DNA from: Bostrychus sinensis | Taxonomy: Eukaryota > Chordata > Actinopteri > Gobiiformes > Eleotridae | Assembly (NCBI GenBank): GCA_020698575.1 | Contig: CM036243.1 | Location: forward strand, 32,242,903-32,306,902 | Length of the DNA stretch: 64,000 nucleotides | Direction of reading: 5' to 3' | Shown: piece by piece, positions 44,805-55,378 of the stretch | Layout: each line of letters opens with the position of its first letter | How positions within the stretch are numbered: the first letter of the stretch is position 1 | The notes under the pieces: generated by a model | Told to the model about the DNA's origin: nothing | Databases searched by the model: none | What the model saw: the letters and a program-made list of their open reading frames with translations, nothing else | Position numbers and translations under genes: made by a program

Positions 44805-45241
44805 TAAAGCTGCACGATATGCATGCGATATTCGATAACTATGTTGAAAATTGCGATAACGACATTATTGCAATATTTGAAAATAGAGCATACTTTTCGA
44901 ACATCGTAAGTTAAATTCACTACATTTCACAGAAATGTAAGTTCCTGTATTTACAAGTCAAAACGGCGACAAAATCAAAACTTAACACAGACTAAACCAG
45001 GAATAAAACAAGGCTAAGCTGTGACTAAATTAATTAAATTACCACTAAAACTGGACTTTTTAAACATTTTTATTTAGTCACAACACATGTTCTTTTAAGG
45101 CTCTGGTGGAAAATGATTCTTCAGTGTAAATCTCTGTCAGATGGAAGACCACAGCGTTATTGTGATATATTTAGATTCTTGCGATACAGATATTGCGTTT
45201 CCTGATATTGCGATCATTTTGCGATATATTGCGCAGCCCTA
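44805..45241. mobile_element. hAT element, family F copy 2, with perfect 8-bp TSD
   Basis: Ends TAAAGCTGCACGATATGC and, inverted, TAGGGCTGCGCAATATATC. The octamer GGCAATAA is exact on both sides (44797-44804, 45242-45249). The interior is rich in GCGATA/ATTGCGATA and has CAGACTAAACCAGGAATAAA near 44990, a seed of the 11-bp repeat. 437 bp, no transposase. Confidence 0.92.
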
Positions 45242-45249
45242 GGCAATAA

Positions 45250-46047
45250 GAGTCTAAACAGACTCTGGCTCCTCTGCATCCTCTTCCTCTACCCTCGGCT
45301 GTTTTTACCAATACTTTCATTGTCTTTGTACAGCTAAAAGTTAGACGGATGTAACAGACACACAGTGAAGTCATAAATGCCAAAGACATTTGCAAAAATA
45401 TGTTGAATTTTAGTCTTCTGTCCTGCAGCCAGTCAACATTGTTTAATAACTAAAACATTGACAATGCTTTTTACTTTAAATTTTATTTTTTTATTTTTAT
45501 TTTTTGTTTATTTTGATGGGACAATGCATATTCATGAACATACAATTTGTGAAATCACACATATTGACGTAAATACGCCGGATTTAGCACAGGTGCATAT
45601 TTCCATCCGTAGCAACAGATATAAACCTGCTGCATGCAGAAAGTTAGTGCTACCTACAACAGACCGTTTTAGGGGTGTTTGATTCATAAAACATTCACTT
45701 TATTCTGAATTGACTCAAAATAGTCCAAAAAATTTTAACATTGCCATTTAATAAATATAGAATTGTATTTTTTGTAACACATTTGTGTGCATTGTCTTCA
45801 TTGCATTTTACATAATCATTTACTTTCTTGGCAAAACTTGCAACACCATTGTCCATGAAATAAAGATATTATTCTGAATCCAAAATTGTTGTGAATTGAA
45901 AATCAATCCTGAATCAGATCATGATCCCTCGAAATGTAATCAAATGGGCAGACACTGAATGATTTATACCCCTATTATTGGTGTCATAAACTTTTTAGTT
46001 AACAGTAACACTAAAATAGACATTTGTTTGTTACCTTACATCATAAA
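45250..46047. other. AT-rich unique sequence
   Basis: A plus-strand frame at 45458-45682 is open but unrecognised. No repeat boundary is seen. Confidence 0.4.
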
Positions 46048-46411
46048 TATGGAAGCAAACTTGTGTCATCAGATTTTATATTTTAAAATTTCCACCATTG
46101 AATTTTTAACACTGAAAAAGTGTCTGAATTTCTTTGTCTCTGAATCTGAGTCACTGAAATTAAATTTTTTCATTGTATTGATTCAGTGATCAAAATTTCA
46201 GAATTAAAAAAAAAATTGTCTTTTAAAAATTTGATGCAAATTTTAGACTATATTTGGCCAATCAAATTTGAGAAACCAAAAATATGACTCAAATTCAGAG
46301 ACAAAAACATTGAGACACTTTTTTCAGTGTTAAAAAAATCAAAGAAGAGGAAAGGAAAAAAAAAAAAAAAAAAAAAAAATCTAAAACTTTTGACACAAGT
46401 TTGCTTCCATA
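46048..46411. mobile_element. Foldback element with about 120-bp arms
   Basis: Starts TATGGAAGCAAACTTGTGTC and ends with its inverse, GACACAAGTTTGCTTCCATA. The arms share AACACTGAAAAAGTGTCTGA against TGAGACACTTTTTTCAGTGTT, and TTGTCTCTGAATCTGAGTCA against TGACTCAAATTCAGAGACAA. An A24 run is inside at 46356-46379. Confidence 0.85.
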
Positions 46412-46629
46412 CACAGATAACTAAAAATACTAGTATCTAAGACTAATCTGTCACTGGCTATCTACACTACTTTTTATACAGGCCCAGGTTTGGTGAACAT
46501 TTACTGCTCATTATTTGAAATAATGTGGCTAAAATTATATACAGTATATGTTTTAATAATTAGAAGAGAACATAACCATGATCTCAAATACAATTAAGGG
46601 AAAGATCAGTGAATTTTAAAATATTTTAT

Positions 46630-46880
46630 CTAAAGGAGGTCAATCATCTTTCCAAATATTAGCAAAGACGTGGGGGAAGTCTTTAAAGAAAATACTTGGT
46701 TAAACATATGTGAAAGAATGCATTTTCCATTTACTAGCCTTAAAATTAAGAAAGCAAATTTTAAATTCAACAAAATGTCAAAGGATATTTCTTCAAAATG
46801 TAAAATGCAAGGTAAAATGATGGACAGAACTTTCATGCATATGTTCTGGGAATGTGATAATTTGACACAGTCATCTTTAG
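46630..46880 (+). pseudogene. L1-like LINE ORF2 C-terminal remnant
   Basis: Open frame with GEVFKENTWLNICERMHFPF, FKFNKMSKDI, then SKCKMQGKMMDRTFMHMFWE and CDNL. The KCxxC-like start and the H-M-FWEC ending match the zinc-finger-like region near the C terminus of fish L1-type reverse-transcriptase proteins (xxCxxCxxxxGTxxHMFWxCP). The frame lacks the rest of ORF2 and is flanked at once by a hAT-like element (46905). It is a decayed fragment, not a host gene. Confidence 0.7.
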
Positions 46881-46904
46881 AAACAGGATTTGTTTTCGCT
46901 AAAG

Positions 46905-47294
46905 CAATGGCTCTCAGCTGATCTGGCTTCAGGACCCAACATCACTCTATAATCGCACGACCACAAACAATATCGAGGAAAATTAAGAGATATTTCATGA
47001 AAATATTGAAGAAAAAATTAGAGATATTTCTGGAAAAAATGTAACATATTGAGGAAAATTAATCAGTGCTTACGTCAACCTTAGGTATAACAGTAACGTT
47101 ACAGAACTGGAGTTTCTTTTATATTATTCTATTCCATATGTCCCACACTGCCACCTACTGTTAAGGAGTGTGAACTGATAATTTATTGTTAAAAATTAAA
47201 CTTTCTTTTGTTGCCCTGGCAAAGGCCTGCCTCCCATTGAAAACAGCTCTGTGACCCACTTTTTGGGTCCTGACCCACCAGTTGAGAAGCACAC
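46905..47294. mobile_element. hAT-like element, family M copy 2
   Basis: Left CAATGGCTCTCAGCTGATCT then GGCTTCAGGACCC. Right GGGTCCTGACCCACCAGTTG then AGAAGCAC. Same family as 8520-8975; target duplication not visible. Confidence 0.75.
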
Positions 47295-47353
47295 ACATAT
47301 TGTTTTTGACATCAAATCAACACCAAAGTTATTGTTCTTCCTATTATGTAAAA

Positions 47354-48012
47354 CAGTGGTTCCCAAGTGGGGTCCGGGGCCCCCTGCTGGGCTGTGAAGG
47401 TACTGCAGGGTGGCCGCCAGAGTTTGATATTAATTACAATTAGTTACTTGTTTAAAAATATGACTTTGAGGCAATTTTTCAGGGTAGGTCCAGATTTTGT
47501 CTTGTGAAATTTAAGACCTTTTTAGGACTTTTTATTGCCGCTTAGAGTGAAATTTAATGCCAGCACTCTAAATATTGAATTTTTTAGGTTATCCATACTA
47601 CTCTGAAACTCAAGGGTTTTATTTTAAAAGTCTCAGATGAAAGAACTCTTGTCCAACATTAAAAATATAAATATATGAAAAATTAACCATGCATTTCATT
47701 GATAAAAGTTCTTAATATATTTTATTATTGTGGTGATATTATTAACATGTTTTAATTTTAAGACCTAGATGAACAAAATTTAATACCTATTTATAATATT
47801 TAATACTTTACAAGCTTTCATTTTGACACAATCACATTTAATACCTTTTTAATGCTTTTAGGACGTTGGGGCGACCCTGTTTTTAGCCAACAACCTGAGT
47901 TTTTGTAATGTTTTTATAGAAATCTATGAAGAAAAACAGTTAAGTCTTATTGTTGGGGGATTTTCTGTTTTTTAAAAGAGGTCTGTGGCGCTCCTGACTT
48001 TGGGAATGGCTG
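47354..48012 (+). mobile_element. hAT element, family D copy 3, carrying a nested element
   Basis: Left CAGTGGTTCCCAAGTGGGGT then CCGGGGCCCC. Right CTGACTTTGGGAATGGCTG. Flanks ATGTAAAA (47346-47353) and TTGTAAAA (48013-48020) match at 7 of 8. A family O element is inserted at 47480-47879. Confidence 0.9.
47480..47879 (+). mobile_element. DNA element, family O copy 2 (nested)
   Basis: CAGGGTAGGTCCAGATTTTG at the left; GGACGTTGGGGCGACCCTG at the right. Internal AAATTTAAGACCTTTTTAGG and TTTAATACCTTTTTAATGC are shared with 24774-25117. Confidence 0.8.
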
Positions 48013-48039
48013 TTGTAAAAAGAAAACATAGCCATTACA

Positions 48040-48440
48040 CTCAATCCTGGCTGTAATCACTGAACATGTGTCTCAATCAATTAAGGCCTTGCCCTTCGCT
48101 GAATCTAAAAGAGTTCTGTAAACAACATATGCACAAACAACACTGCGGCGATATTAAAACATAACCTGAATCAATCAATAGCGTCTGAATAGGTTAACTA
48201 CGCAGCGTGCCTGATGAATCACGTTGATTAGAGAAAGCGAATGAGCGACAAAGTGACATAATGAGAAATATGAGCGCATCGGTGTGAGCGGCAGCAGATC
48301 CATCAATACTCTCTGTATAGGTTAATCGTCTCACTAATTGCCCCCGCAGCCGCTGATGGATGATGTCAAATAATACCGACGTACGAGGGGAAGACATGAC
48401 GGGACGAAGAACGAGGACGAGCGGCTTTAGACGTGTGCGA
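48040..48440. other. Candidate conserved non-coding element
   Basis: Unique and balanced. It contains ATCAATCAATAGCGTCTGAA, GATGAATCACGTTGATTAG, GAGCGACAAAGTGACATAA, GGTTAATCGTCTCACTAATT and GATGGATGATGTCAAATAAT. It is dense in TALE/Pbx-Hox-like (TGATNNAT) and ATTA motifs and has no simple repeat. Confidence 0.4.
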
Positions 48441-49019
48441 CAACATCATGACATATTAACAACAGACTCTGTGCTCTATAAGAAATATGCTGTAAATAAG
48501 AGATTTTACACACACTCTTGGCTCTACTCTTGAAGAATGACTTGAAGACAGGGTTGCCAGATCTGACTGACAGGTTCCAGCCTAAACAGAGCTCAAAACC
48601 CGCCCAACAAACACAACCACCCTGAATGTTAACACTTTTGTACATGAGGAAGAATCCAAAACAAAAAAGTAAACAGGTTCCTCACAAAGAATGCAATCAG
48701 ACCGATCTGGGCATCATAGAAACCACAAAAAAAGAAATAAAATATGAACAAAATATGAAATAAATTACTTACTCATTTTGAAACAAATGAACTGATGATA
48801 TGAGTGGGAGGACACAGCAGTTTATTGAAATGAGTATTTCTACTTTTGCCATAAAATCGCAACTATTTTGTTAATATATTCTCCAAAAAATCTTCTTAAA
48901 AACCCGCCAAATGTTGTGAAAAGCAGCCCAAATTTTATAAACCAGCCTAAGGCATTCAAAAGAAGCCCAGTTGGGCAGAAACCAGCCCAATCTGGCAACA
49001 CTGCTTAAAGATGAAGGAA
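48441..49019. other. Unclassified sequence
   Basis: CAGGGTTGCCAGATCTGACTG near 48550, and inverted GCCCAATCTGGCAACACTG near 48985, look like the terminal inverted repeats of another MITE (about 48549-49003). The interior includes AACCCGCCCAAC/AACCCGCC motifs. I am less sure of its exact ends. Confidence 0.55.
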
Positions 49020-49188
49020 ACTGTCTAAGGCTCTGGTGAGGTCAGTCCAGGCCAGATTATCTACGTATGAGTGGGTTTTTATGTGAATTTATGCTATTTA
49101 TTATTGTAACCTTGTCTTGCCCAGTTCTCTTTTGTAAAATGGGACTAACCTGGTTAAATAAAGCCTTTTTTTTTTTTTTTTTTTTTTT
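49020..49188 (+). mobile_element. LINE-like 3' end
   Basis: CTTGTCTTGCCCAGTTCTCT, TTGTAAAATGGGACTAACC and TGGTTAAATAAAGCC resemble teleost LINE 3' ends. A T run (49167-49188) follows directly. Confidence 0.5.
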
Positions 49189-49377
49189 AAAGGTGTGGTC
49201 ATTTAAAGCAGGGGTTCCTGCTAAGTGAGAATTATTCACTCAGAATGTTTATATTTTATTGCCACAGTGGTTCCCATTGACATTTATGAACGTTTAAAAT
49301 GATACACTACAAGTTAATGATTATAAATTATTAGCAATTCAATACTTTTTTTTCATGGACCCCTGGAAAATGGTTTA

Positions 49378-49698
49378 CTAAATGGTTCCTATTCTGCTCA
49401 GTCTACGTTTTTGAGCTTTTAACCATGATTTAACATTTCCACATCAAAAACAAATCCGGAGTTTCATTTCAGCGCCGTCGCTACGAAGCAGTCAGCTCAT
49501 TTAGCTATCTGTTAGCGTCATGTTGCTAATAACGTGCTAATTAGCTATTTTATGCTCTGTCCAGTCGCCTAATCCAATCTGCACAATCAAAGTAACAGCT
49601 CCCCAAAAGAAGACGGTTTATAAAGCATGAAATACTAATCCAGAGGTGTCCAAAACTATTTCAAAAAGCCTGACAAAAACATAATATAGTGCCTTTAA
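49378..49698 (+). mobile_element. TTAA-type element, family A copy 5 (internally deleted)
   Basis: Starts with a diverged TAAATGGTTCCTATTCTGCT end and TTTTTGAGCTTTTAACC. The middle has AAGCAGTCAGCTCATTTAGC; the right end is AACATAATATAGTGCCTTTAA. About 320 bp, lacking the central CTGGAG...AACGCTC part. Confidence 0.75.
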
Positions 49699-49793
49699 AA
49701 ATGTTAATGTTGACTTTTACACAACCCACGTTTTCTAAAACTGTTCTAATTACTGCAGAAATTGCCTTGTCTGTGTTTTCTTTTCGATTGCAG

Positions 49794-49829
49794 AGGTACC
49801 ACTCCTTCGTGTACGGCGTGACGCGCTGA
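49794..49829 (+). other. Possible terminal exon: splice acceptor, 11 codons, stop
   Basis: A strong 3' splice-site context, TGTTTTCTTTTCGATTGCAG, ends at 49793. A branch-point-like TTCTAAT lies near 49745. One frame reads RYHSFVYGVTR then TGA at 49827-49829; a second frame is also open for 24 codons (VPLLRVRRDALIDGRCKLFE...). No protein is recognised from so short a piece. The unique, GC-balanced flank to about 50020 would fit a 3' UTR or a conserved element. Chance occurrence cannot be excluded. Confidence 0.2.
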
Positions 49830-50940
49830 TTGATGGACGCTGTAAACTTTTTGAAACGCTTACTGAGTGAAAGGTCAGCCGAGATGGAGGGATGATAATG
49901 ATTTTTTAATGGCGGCTAAGATAAGGCTCCTGCTTCTTCAGTGCGGAGTGTTGCTGCAGAGAAGGACAGAGACACAAGTCTGAACAACTGCCTTGCTTTT
50001 TATAGCCAGACCAAGAACAGGATCCTGCCTCTTTGTTCTGTTCAGGGCTCACTGTTACGTCATGTAATGAGCTAAAAAAATCAAATGTTATACAGTCGTT
50101 TTAATGGAACATAGTGTGTTTCCCTTACATAGGAAACTGAATACTTTCTGAATAAATTGTACTTCTAAGAGTAGTTTTATCACAGCATACTTCTTCTTGA
50201 GTAATCATATTTTGAAGTAACAATTCCGTGTTGGTTTCAAAAGTTTGAAAAATAGAGAAGATTCGTAAATGTGTGCGTCTTGTGTCTGACTTTGTTGTTT
50301 TTATTCTACATTTCTATTGGTAACACTTTAAAATAACTCACACCGTTGAGCAATTATGAAGTATTAATTAAGGATTAGTAACAAGTAAACACCAAAGTCA
50401 AGAGCATCATGGCCCTCTTAAAAATCAGACACGAGGAGCGTCCCTTTAATCATTTTGGATCAGCCGTTAGCCCAAGAAATAGCAAATAAATCTTTTAATA
50501 GCCGCTAAACTGTTCAGGTCGACACCACTTTTTAACGCATTACTGCACCAAAGTCTGCTAAAGCTGTTACAAACTTTTACTCCTCCAGAAACTGCTTATA
50601 TTTCAGGTTTTTTCTTTGTTGCACTGAAAACCATTATAGCTGATATTGTGATGTCAATAAACCAGAAGCTGGTTAAGTTTTCATACTTTGATTTAACAAA
50701 GATTTTAAATTTGGTGGTGCATTTTGTCAATTTATTAGTAAACGTCCGGCCCACAGGAAAATATAAAATAAATAGCCCTATATTCAAAAGTCTGTCATGT
50801 TTTTCCCCATATATTTCTATATATATATATATAAAAACAAAACAAACAAAAAAAAACACAGACTGTTATTTAAAAATTGTTTCAAAGTGATATTTTTAAA
50901 TAAGTATTTAATTGTAATTCATGCGCTTAATGTTTAAAAA
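49830..50940. other. Unique sequence, then AT-rich DNA
   Basis: 49850-50040 is balanced (GATGATAATGATTTTTTAAT, GGCGGCTAAGATAAGGC). 50110-50230 has family R-like ACTTCTTCTTGAGTAATC. (AT)n lies at 50809-50832. Confidence 0.3.
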
Positions 50941-50942
50941 CT

Positions 50943-51003
50943 TCTGACGGTCCCCCCTGCAGTACCTTTGCAGGGCCCTGGACCCTACTTTGGGAACCAC
51001 TGC
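50943..51003 (-). mobile_element. hAT-like terminal fragment, family D (minus)
   Basis: Reads in reverse as AGTGGTTCCCAAAGTAGGGT, CCAGGGCCCTGCAAAGGTAC, then TGCAGGGGGG. Only this end survives. Confidence 0.75.
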
Positions 51004-51594
51004 TTTAAAGCTCATGTAAATCAGTCCAACATTAAAAACATCAGGATCTATAAACTGTTTATTCACTGAAATATTGTTGATTACATATCGCTTTATAATA
51101 GTGGTTTGGAAATAGCAGAATTTTCACATTATATTTTTTCTTTCTAACCAATGTTAAAACATAAATCCAGGGTTCGTACAGTCGTGGGAAACCTTGAAAA
51201 GTCATGGAATTTTAAAATGCAATTTCCAGGCCCTGAATAGTTTTGGGATTTTATATTTTGTCATAAAGTTTTGAAAAAGTTTTGGAAACAGTCTGAGAAA
51301 CACTGGGCTCTGTGAGTTAAACCTGCCCAGCTAGAATACAGTGAATATAAGTGTTCAGTAGAAACGCTGTCTTCTTGACCTCAAAAAGTGACCTATATGT
51401 ATTTTTAAATTAAAATATTTTGAACAATTTTTATTTTATTTTATAATTTTTTTATTTTTTTTTTTTATTTATTTTTTTTGTCTTTGGCTCTTTTGGTTTT
51501 GGTAATGCTTTAAAACAGCCTAGATGATCAGTTTATGTCTAATATAGCATAATTATCTTTTAACCAGGCTGTAAGTCAATAAAATGATATAGGC
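51004..51594. other. AT-rich sequence with repeat debris
   Basis: CAGGGTTCGTACAGTCGTGG at 51169, followed by AAAGTCATGGAATTTTAAAA, is a recognisable teleost DNA-element end. The partner end was not identified. T-rich tracts at 51440-51480. Confidence 0.45.
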
Positions 51595-52093
51595 TACACT
51601 GTAAAAAATATCTGTAGATTTCATGGTAAAAATCTGTAAAATCTCAACAGTAAAAGACCGTAATTGATATATCGGTAAAATACTGTTTTGGTTATGGTAA
51701 TTAACTGTAATATTAAAAATAAGGCAAAATTGTATTTTTTAGTTTTATTTTTTGTAATGTACACAGTATAGCACTGTTAAAAAAATTGAGTCCAGTGTTT
51801 ATTACAGTTTAACACCTTTTTAAAAGATAACTTTAAATTTTACAGTAAAGGTTGATTAAAATGTAAGCCACAAACTGTAAAATATACAGTTAATCTATTT
51901 TTTGAAAGATTATTAACTTAATTTTACAGTAAATAATAATAAAAACTCAAGTCAAAAACTGTAAAAACAACATTTGTGATAATATTATACTGTAAAATGA
52001 AATAAAGGCCTCTTGTAATTTTTACGGTAGAATTCTGGCAACCACAGCTGCCAATTTTTTACCGTAAAATTTACAGATTTTTTTTACAGTGTA
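51595..52093. mobile_element. Non-autonomous element, family L (full length)
   Basis: Ends TACACTGTAAAAAATATCTG and, inverted, TACACTGTAAAAAAAATCTG. An inner inverted theme is TTTACGGTAGAATTCTGGC against GCTGCCAATTTTTTACCGTA. TA at the borders may be a TA target duplication (Tc1/mariner-like) or part of the end. Fragments lie at 28250-28390, 31325-31560 and 32560-32850. Confidence 0.85.
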
Positions 52094-52195
52094 TAGTCAA
52101 TACAATTAGTGGAATAATATATTTGTTTTTGTTTTGTTTTTTTTCTTCAACTGACTAATTTCCAAATAAAATTGCAGCAAAAGTTTGTTTCTAAT

Positions 52196-52637
52196 CAGGG
52201 GCGTAACATCAGGCATTGCAGCCACTGTAACTGCACTAGGCCTAGGAGGTTTAGGGGCCCCTGTGAGTGGGCCCTTGTTCATCTATGGTCATGTCTATGT
52301 TAAAAATATTCATGATAATTAGAAGCAGCACATAAATCTATCAGAGTTTTTAACATAAATTCAATTTTAAATCCTGGTAAATTTGTAACCTCTACTTTTT
52401 TTTAAAAGAAAAATACATAAATTGTAATAAAAAAAACAAAAAAAAAACAAATATAGTTTCACAAAATTGTCCCTAAATAGTAAGAAATAAGCACCTGTTT
52501 TTGTATCAAACTCCAGTACAACATCCTACATCAATATTTTTTAAATTAAAAAGCTGAAGTACTGAGCGTGCTTCATAATTTTAGGGCCCATTCTGAATTT
52601 TTGCACTGGGGCCCCACATTACCAAGTTACGCCACTG
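52196..52637. mobile_element. hAT-like element, family N
   Basis: Left CAGGGGCGTAACATCAGGC, then GGCCTAGGAGGTTTAGGGGC. Right TGCACTGGGGCCCC, then AAGTTACGCCACTG. Inverted ends, 442 bp, no transposase; no clear duplication. Confidence 0.8.
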
Positions 52638-53385
52638 TCAATGCACCACATTGGACATTTTCAATACTATTTAAAAATGTGCAAATACTTTTTCACCTCT
52701 TGAATTTTTATTTTTTTATTTTTGTAGGATCAAATCAATATGGTTTCATTTCTAAAAGCTCTTAAAAAGAACACAGCTGGCCAAATGCACCAACAATACA
52801 AAAAAATAAAATAAAATAAAATAAAAACTAAATATAAAACACATAAAAGACAGAAACAGACATTTTCCCTTCTTTTTTGGACAATAAGCAGAGACTGATC
52901 TAATGGTCTGAGAGTGAGAAAGAGTGTGTGAGGGGAGCTTTTTGTGACATTGAAATGAAAAAAAAAGAAATCTTAAAATCAATTTGGAAACACTCCAGGA
53001 GCCAATAAAGGGAAGCTAAAATTGGAGAAATGTGCTTTCACTTTTCAGGAGAAGTTAAAAGAATAAAATGAAGAGAAGGGAGAAATGCCAAGTAATCCAG
53101 AGCAGTATTATTAAAGGCATAGTAGAGTAAATTGGGGCCCTGTCATTAAAAACATACAACTTTCCAAACCTCGGTATCAATCTAAACATGTCCTACTAAA
53201 ATCACTATAGAAATGAATAATACTGAAACATAAGGATTACAAAAACACTGTATTTTTGTCATTTTGCAAAAAGACACAAGCTTTTCTGGCAATGACAACT
53301 TATATAAAATGTTATAAGCTGAGTAATCAAACAAAAACATGTGGTAATGGACAAAATACGTGGCTTTATAAATGTCCTTGTTGTA
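52638..53385. other. AT-rich sequence
   Basis: An (AAAAT)n tract at 52800-52828. No other feature recognised. Confidence 0.45.
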
Positions 53386-53393
53386 CTATAGAT

Positions 53394-54900
53394 CAGTGGT
53401 TCTCAAGCTGTGGTACGCGGGCTTCTAGCGGTACTTAGGAGTTTTTTGGAGTTCATGTCCTGATTAAGTTTTATTTAGAGACGTTTATTCCTGTCTTTGT
53501 TCTGCTCTGGTTTGGACCTACCTTTGAAGTTTATACCCGTGCTTGTAGTCCTGTTTAGACCTGGTTTAGACCTGATTTGAACCTGGTTTAGACCTGGTTT
53601 GAACCTGGTTTAGACCTGGTTTAGACCTGGTTTAATTCTGTTTTAGTCCTGTTTGAGAGCTGATTTAGACCTAGTTTAGTACTAGTTAAGACATGTTTTA
53701 GACCTGTTTTAGTTCTGGTTTAATCCTGTTTTAAACCTGTTTTAGACCTACATTAGTCCTGGTTTAGTCCTGTTTTAGATCTGGTTTAGTTCTGGTTTAG
53801 TAGACCTGGTTTAGTTGTGGTTTAGTCCTGGTTTAGACCTGGTTTAGTCCTGTTTTAGACCTGGTTTAGTCCTGTTTTAGACCTGGTTTAGTCCTGTTTT
53901 AGTCCTGCTTTAGTCCTGCTTTAGTCCTGTTTTAGTCCTGGTTTAGTCCTGCTTTAGTCCTGCTTTAGTCCTGTTTTAGTCCTGGTTTAGTCCTGTTTTA
54001 GTCCTGATTTAGTCCTGTTTTAGACCTGGTTTAGTCCTGGGTTTGTCCTATTTTAGTCCTGTTTTAGTCCTGCTTTAGTCCTGTTTTAGTCCTGCTTTAG
54101 TCCTGTTTTAGTCCTGCTTTAGTCCTATTTTAGTCCTGTTTTAGTCCTGTTTTAGTCCTGCTTTAGTCCTGCTTTAGTCCTGTTTTAGTCCTGTTTTAGT
54201 CCTGCTTTAGTCCTATTTTAGTCCTGTTTTAGTCCTGCTTTAGTCCTGGTTTAGTCCTGCTTTAGTCCTGTTTTAGTCCTGCTTTAGTCCTGTTTTAGTC
54301 CTGGTTTAGTCCTGCTTTAGTCCTGTTTTAGTCCTGCTTTAGTCCTATTTTAGTCCTGTTTTAGTCCTGGTTTAGTCCTGTTTTAGTCCTGCTTTAGTCC
54401 TGCTTTAGTCCTGTTTTAGTCCTGTTTTAGTCCTGCTTTAGTCCTATTTTAGTCCTGTTTTAGTCCTGCTTTAGTCCTGGTTTAGTCCTGCTTTAGTCCT
54501 GTTTTAGTCCTGCTTTAGTCCTGTTTTAGTCCTGCTTTAGTCCTGTTTTAGTCCTGCTTTAGTCCTGTTTTAGTCCTGGTTTAGTCCTGCTTTAGTCCTG
54601 TTTTAGTCCTGCTTTAGTCCTATTTTAGTCCTGTTTTAGTCCTGGTTTAGTCCTGGTTTAGTCCTGTTTTAGTCCTGTTTTAGTCCTGTTTTAGTCCTGT
54701 TTTAGACCTGGTCGAGACATGATTAATTTCTGGACAGTTTACATCTGGCTTTTCCTTATTTAGCAATGCATTTTTCTCTCTTATTCTCTATTTTATTCCT
54801 TGTTTTCGACCTGGGTTGAAAGTTTATTTTTAGTCCATTAAAGCTGGCACATGGAAAGCCAAATATTTTGAGTTTGGTGTGAAAATATTAAGCATCACTG
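53394..54900 (+). mobile_element. hAT element with large 11-bp array, family C copy 4
   Basis: Left end CAGTGGTTCTCAAGCTGTGG then TACGCGGGC; right end AAGCATCACTG. Flanks CTATAGAT (53386-53393) and CTATGGAT (54901-54908) match at 7 of 8. The 3' part has GAAAGCCAAATATTTTGAG, as in the other copies. The interior 53548-54712 is a continuous 11-bp array. 1507 bp with no transposase, so it must have moved, if at all, with enzymes from elsewhere. Confidence 0.9.
53548..54712. repeat. 11-bp minisatellite (TTTAGTCCTGN)n, about 105 units
   Basis: The first 300 bp are diverged (TTTAGACCTGG variants). From about 53890 the units are almost perfect TTTAGTCCTG plus one variable base (C, T or G). Recurring blocks of C/T/G variants, such as a unit with CTATTTTAG, indicate higher-order duplication. 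Confidence 0.98.
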
Positions 54901-54908
54901 CTATGGAT

Positions 54909-55378
54909 TCTCCCAAAGCCCAGTCTTCCATGAGTTATTTCAAAGGTCAGCGAGGACCACATAAACCAAACCGGTAGTAATCCTTGTCTCATTTTCTGTG
55001 ATAAGTCATAAATAATTCCTCCAACCAACTGCGAGCCCGCACGACTCATTTTGTGCAGTGCATCCTAATCCTCTGTGTGTGTGTATAATTTAAGAGTGTG
55101 TATGTTATGTGCCCACCTTGTTGCGTGTTGGTGGTGGATCCCAGAGAGGTGGCCCAGCGCTGGGAGTCCTCGGGCTCTATTTCATCTCAGCGGGAGGCAG
55201 CACTCCAGCTCTGATCACAGGAATCTGCTGAGGCAAAACAAAAACACGGCTCAGCTTGACACGTCCCAGCGTAACCGTAATAAACAAATTAAACCGGGGC
55301 CCGCACGGAGTTAAGCATTCACAGAGCAGCATTGGGAGAAATTAGGTTCATTAATGACGATATAGTTTAAAAGTTCAT
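54909..55378. other. Unique region with exon-like or conserved block
   Basis: 55100-55250 is GC-rich and unique. Plus-strand frame DPREVAQRWESSGSISSQRE and minus-strand frame EPEDSQRWATSLGSTTNTQQ are both open over about 25-30 codons. The minus strand has TTTTTGTTTTGCCTCAGCAG (acceptor-like) and CAACAAGGTGGGC (donor-like), but stops lie between them in every frame. A conserved non-coding element is as likely. Confidence 0.25.

Noticed and set aside
53548..54712. CRISPR-like or telomere-like array
   Set aside because: Direct 11-bp units without spacers exclude CRISPR. The unit is not TTAGGG, and the array lies within hAT termini.
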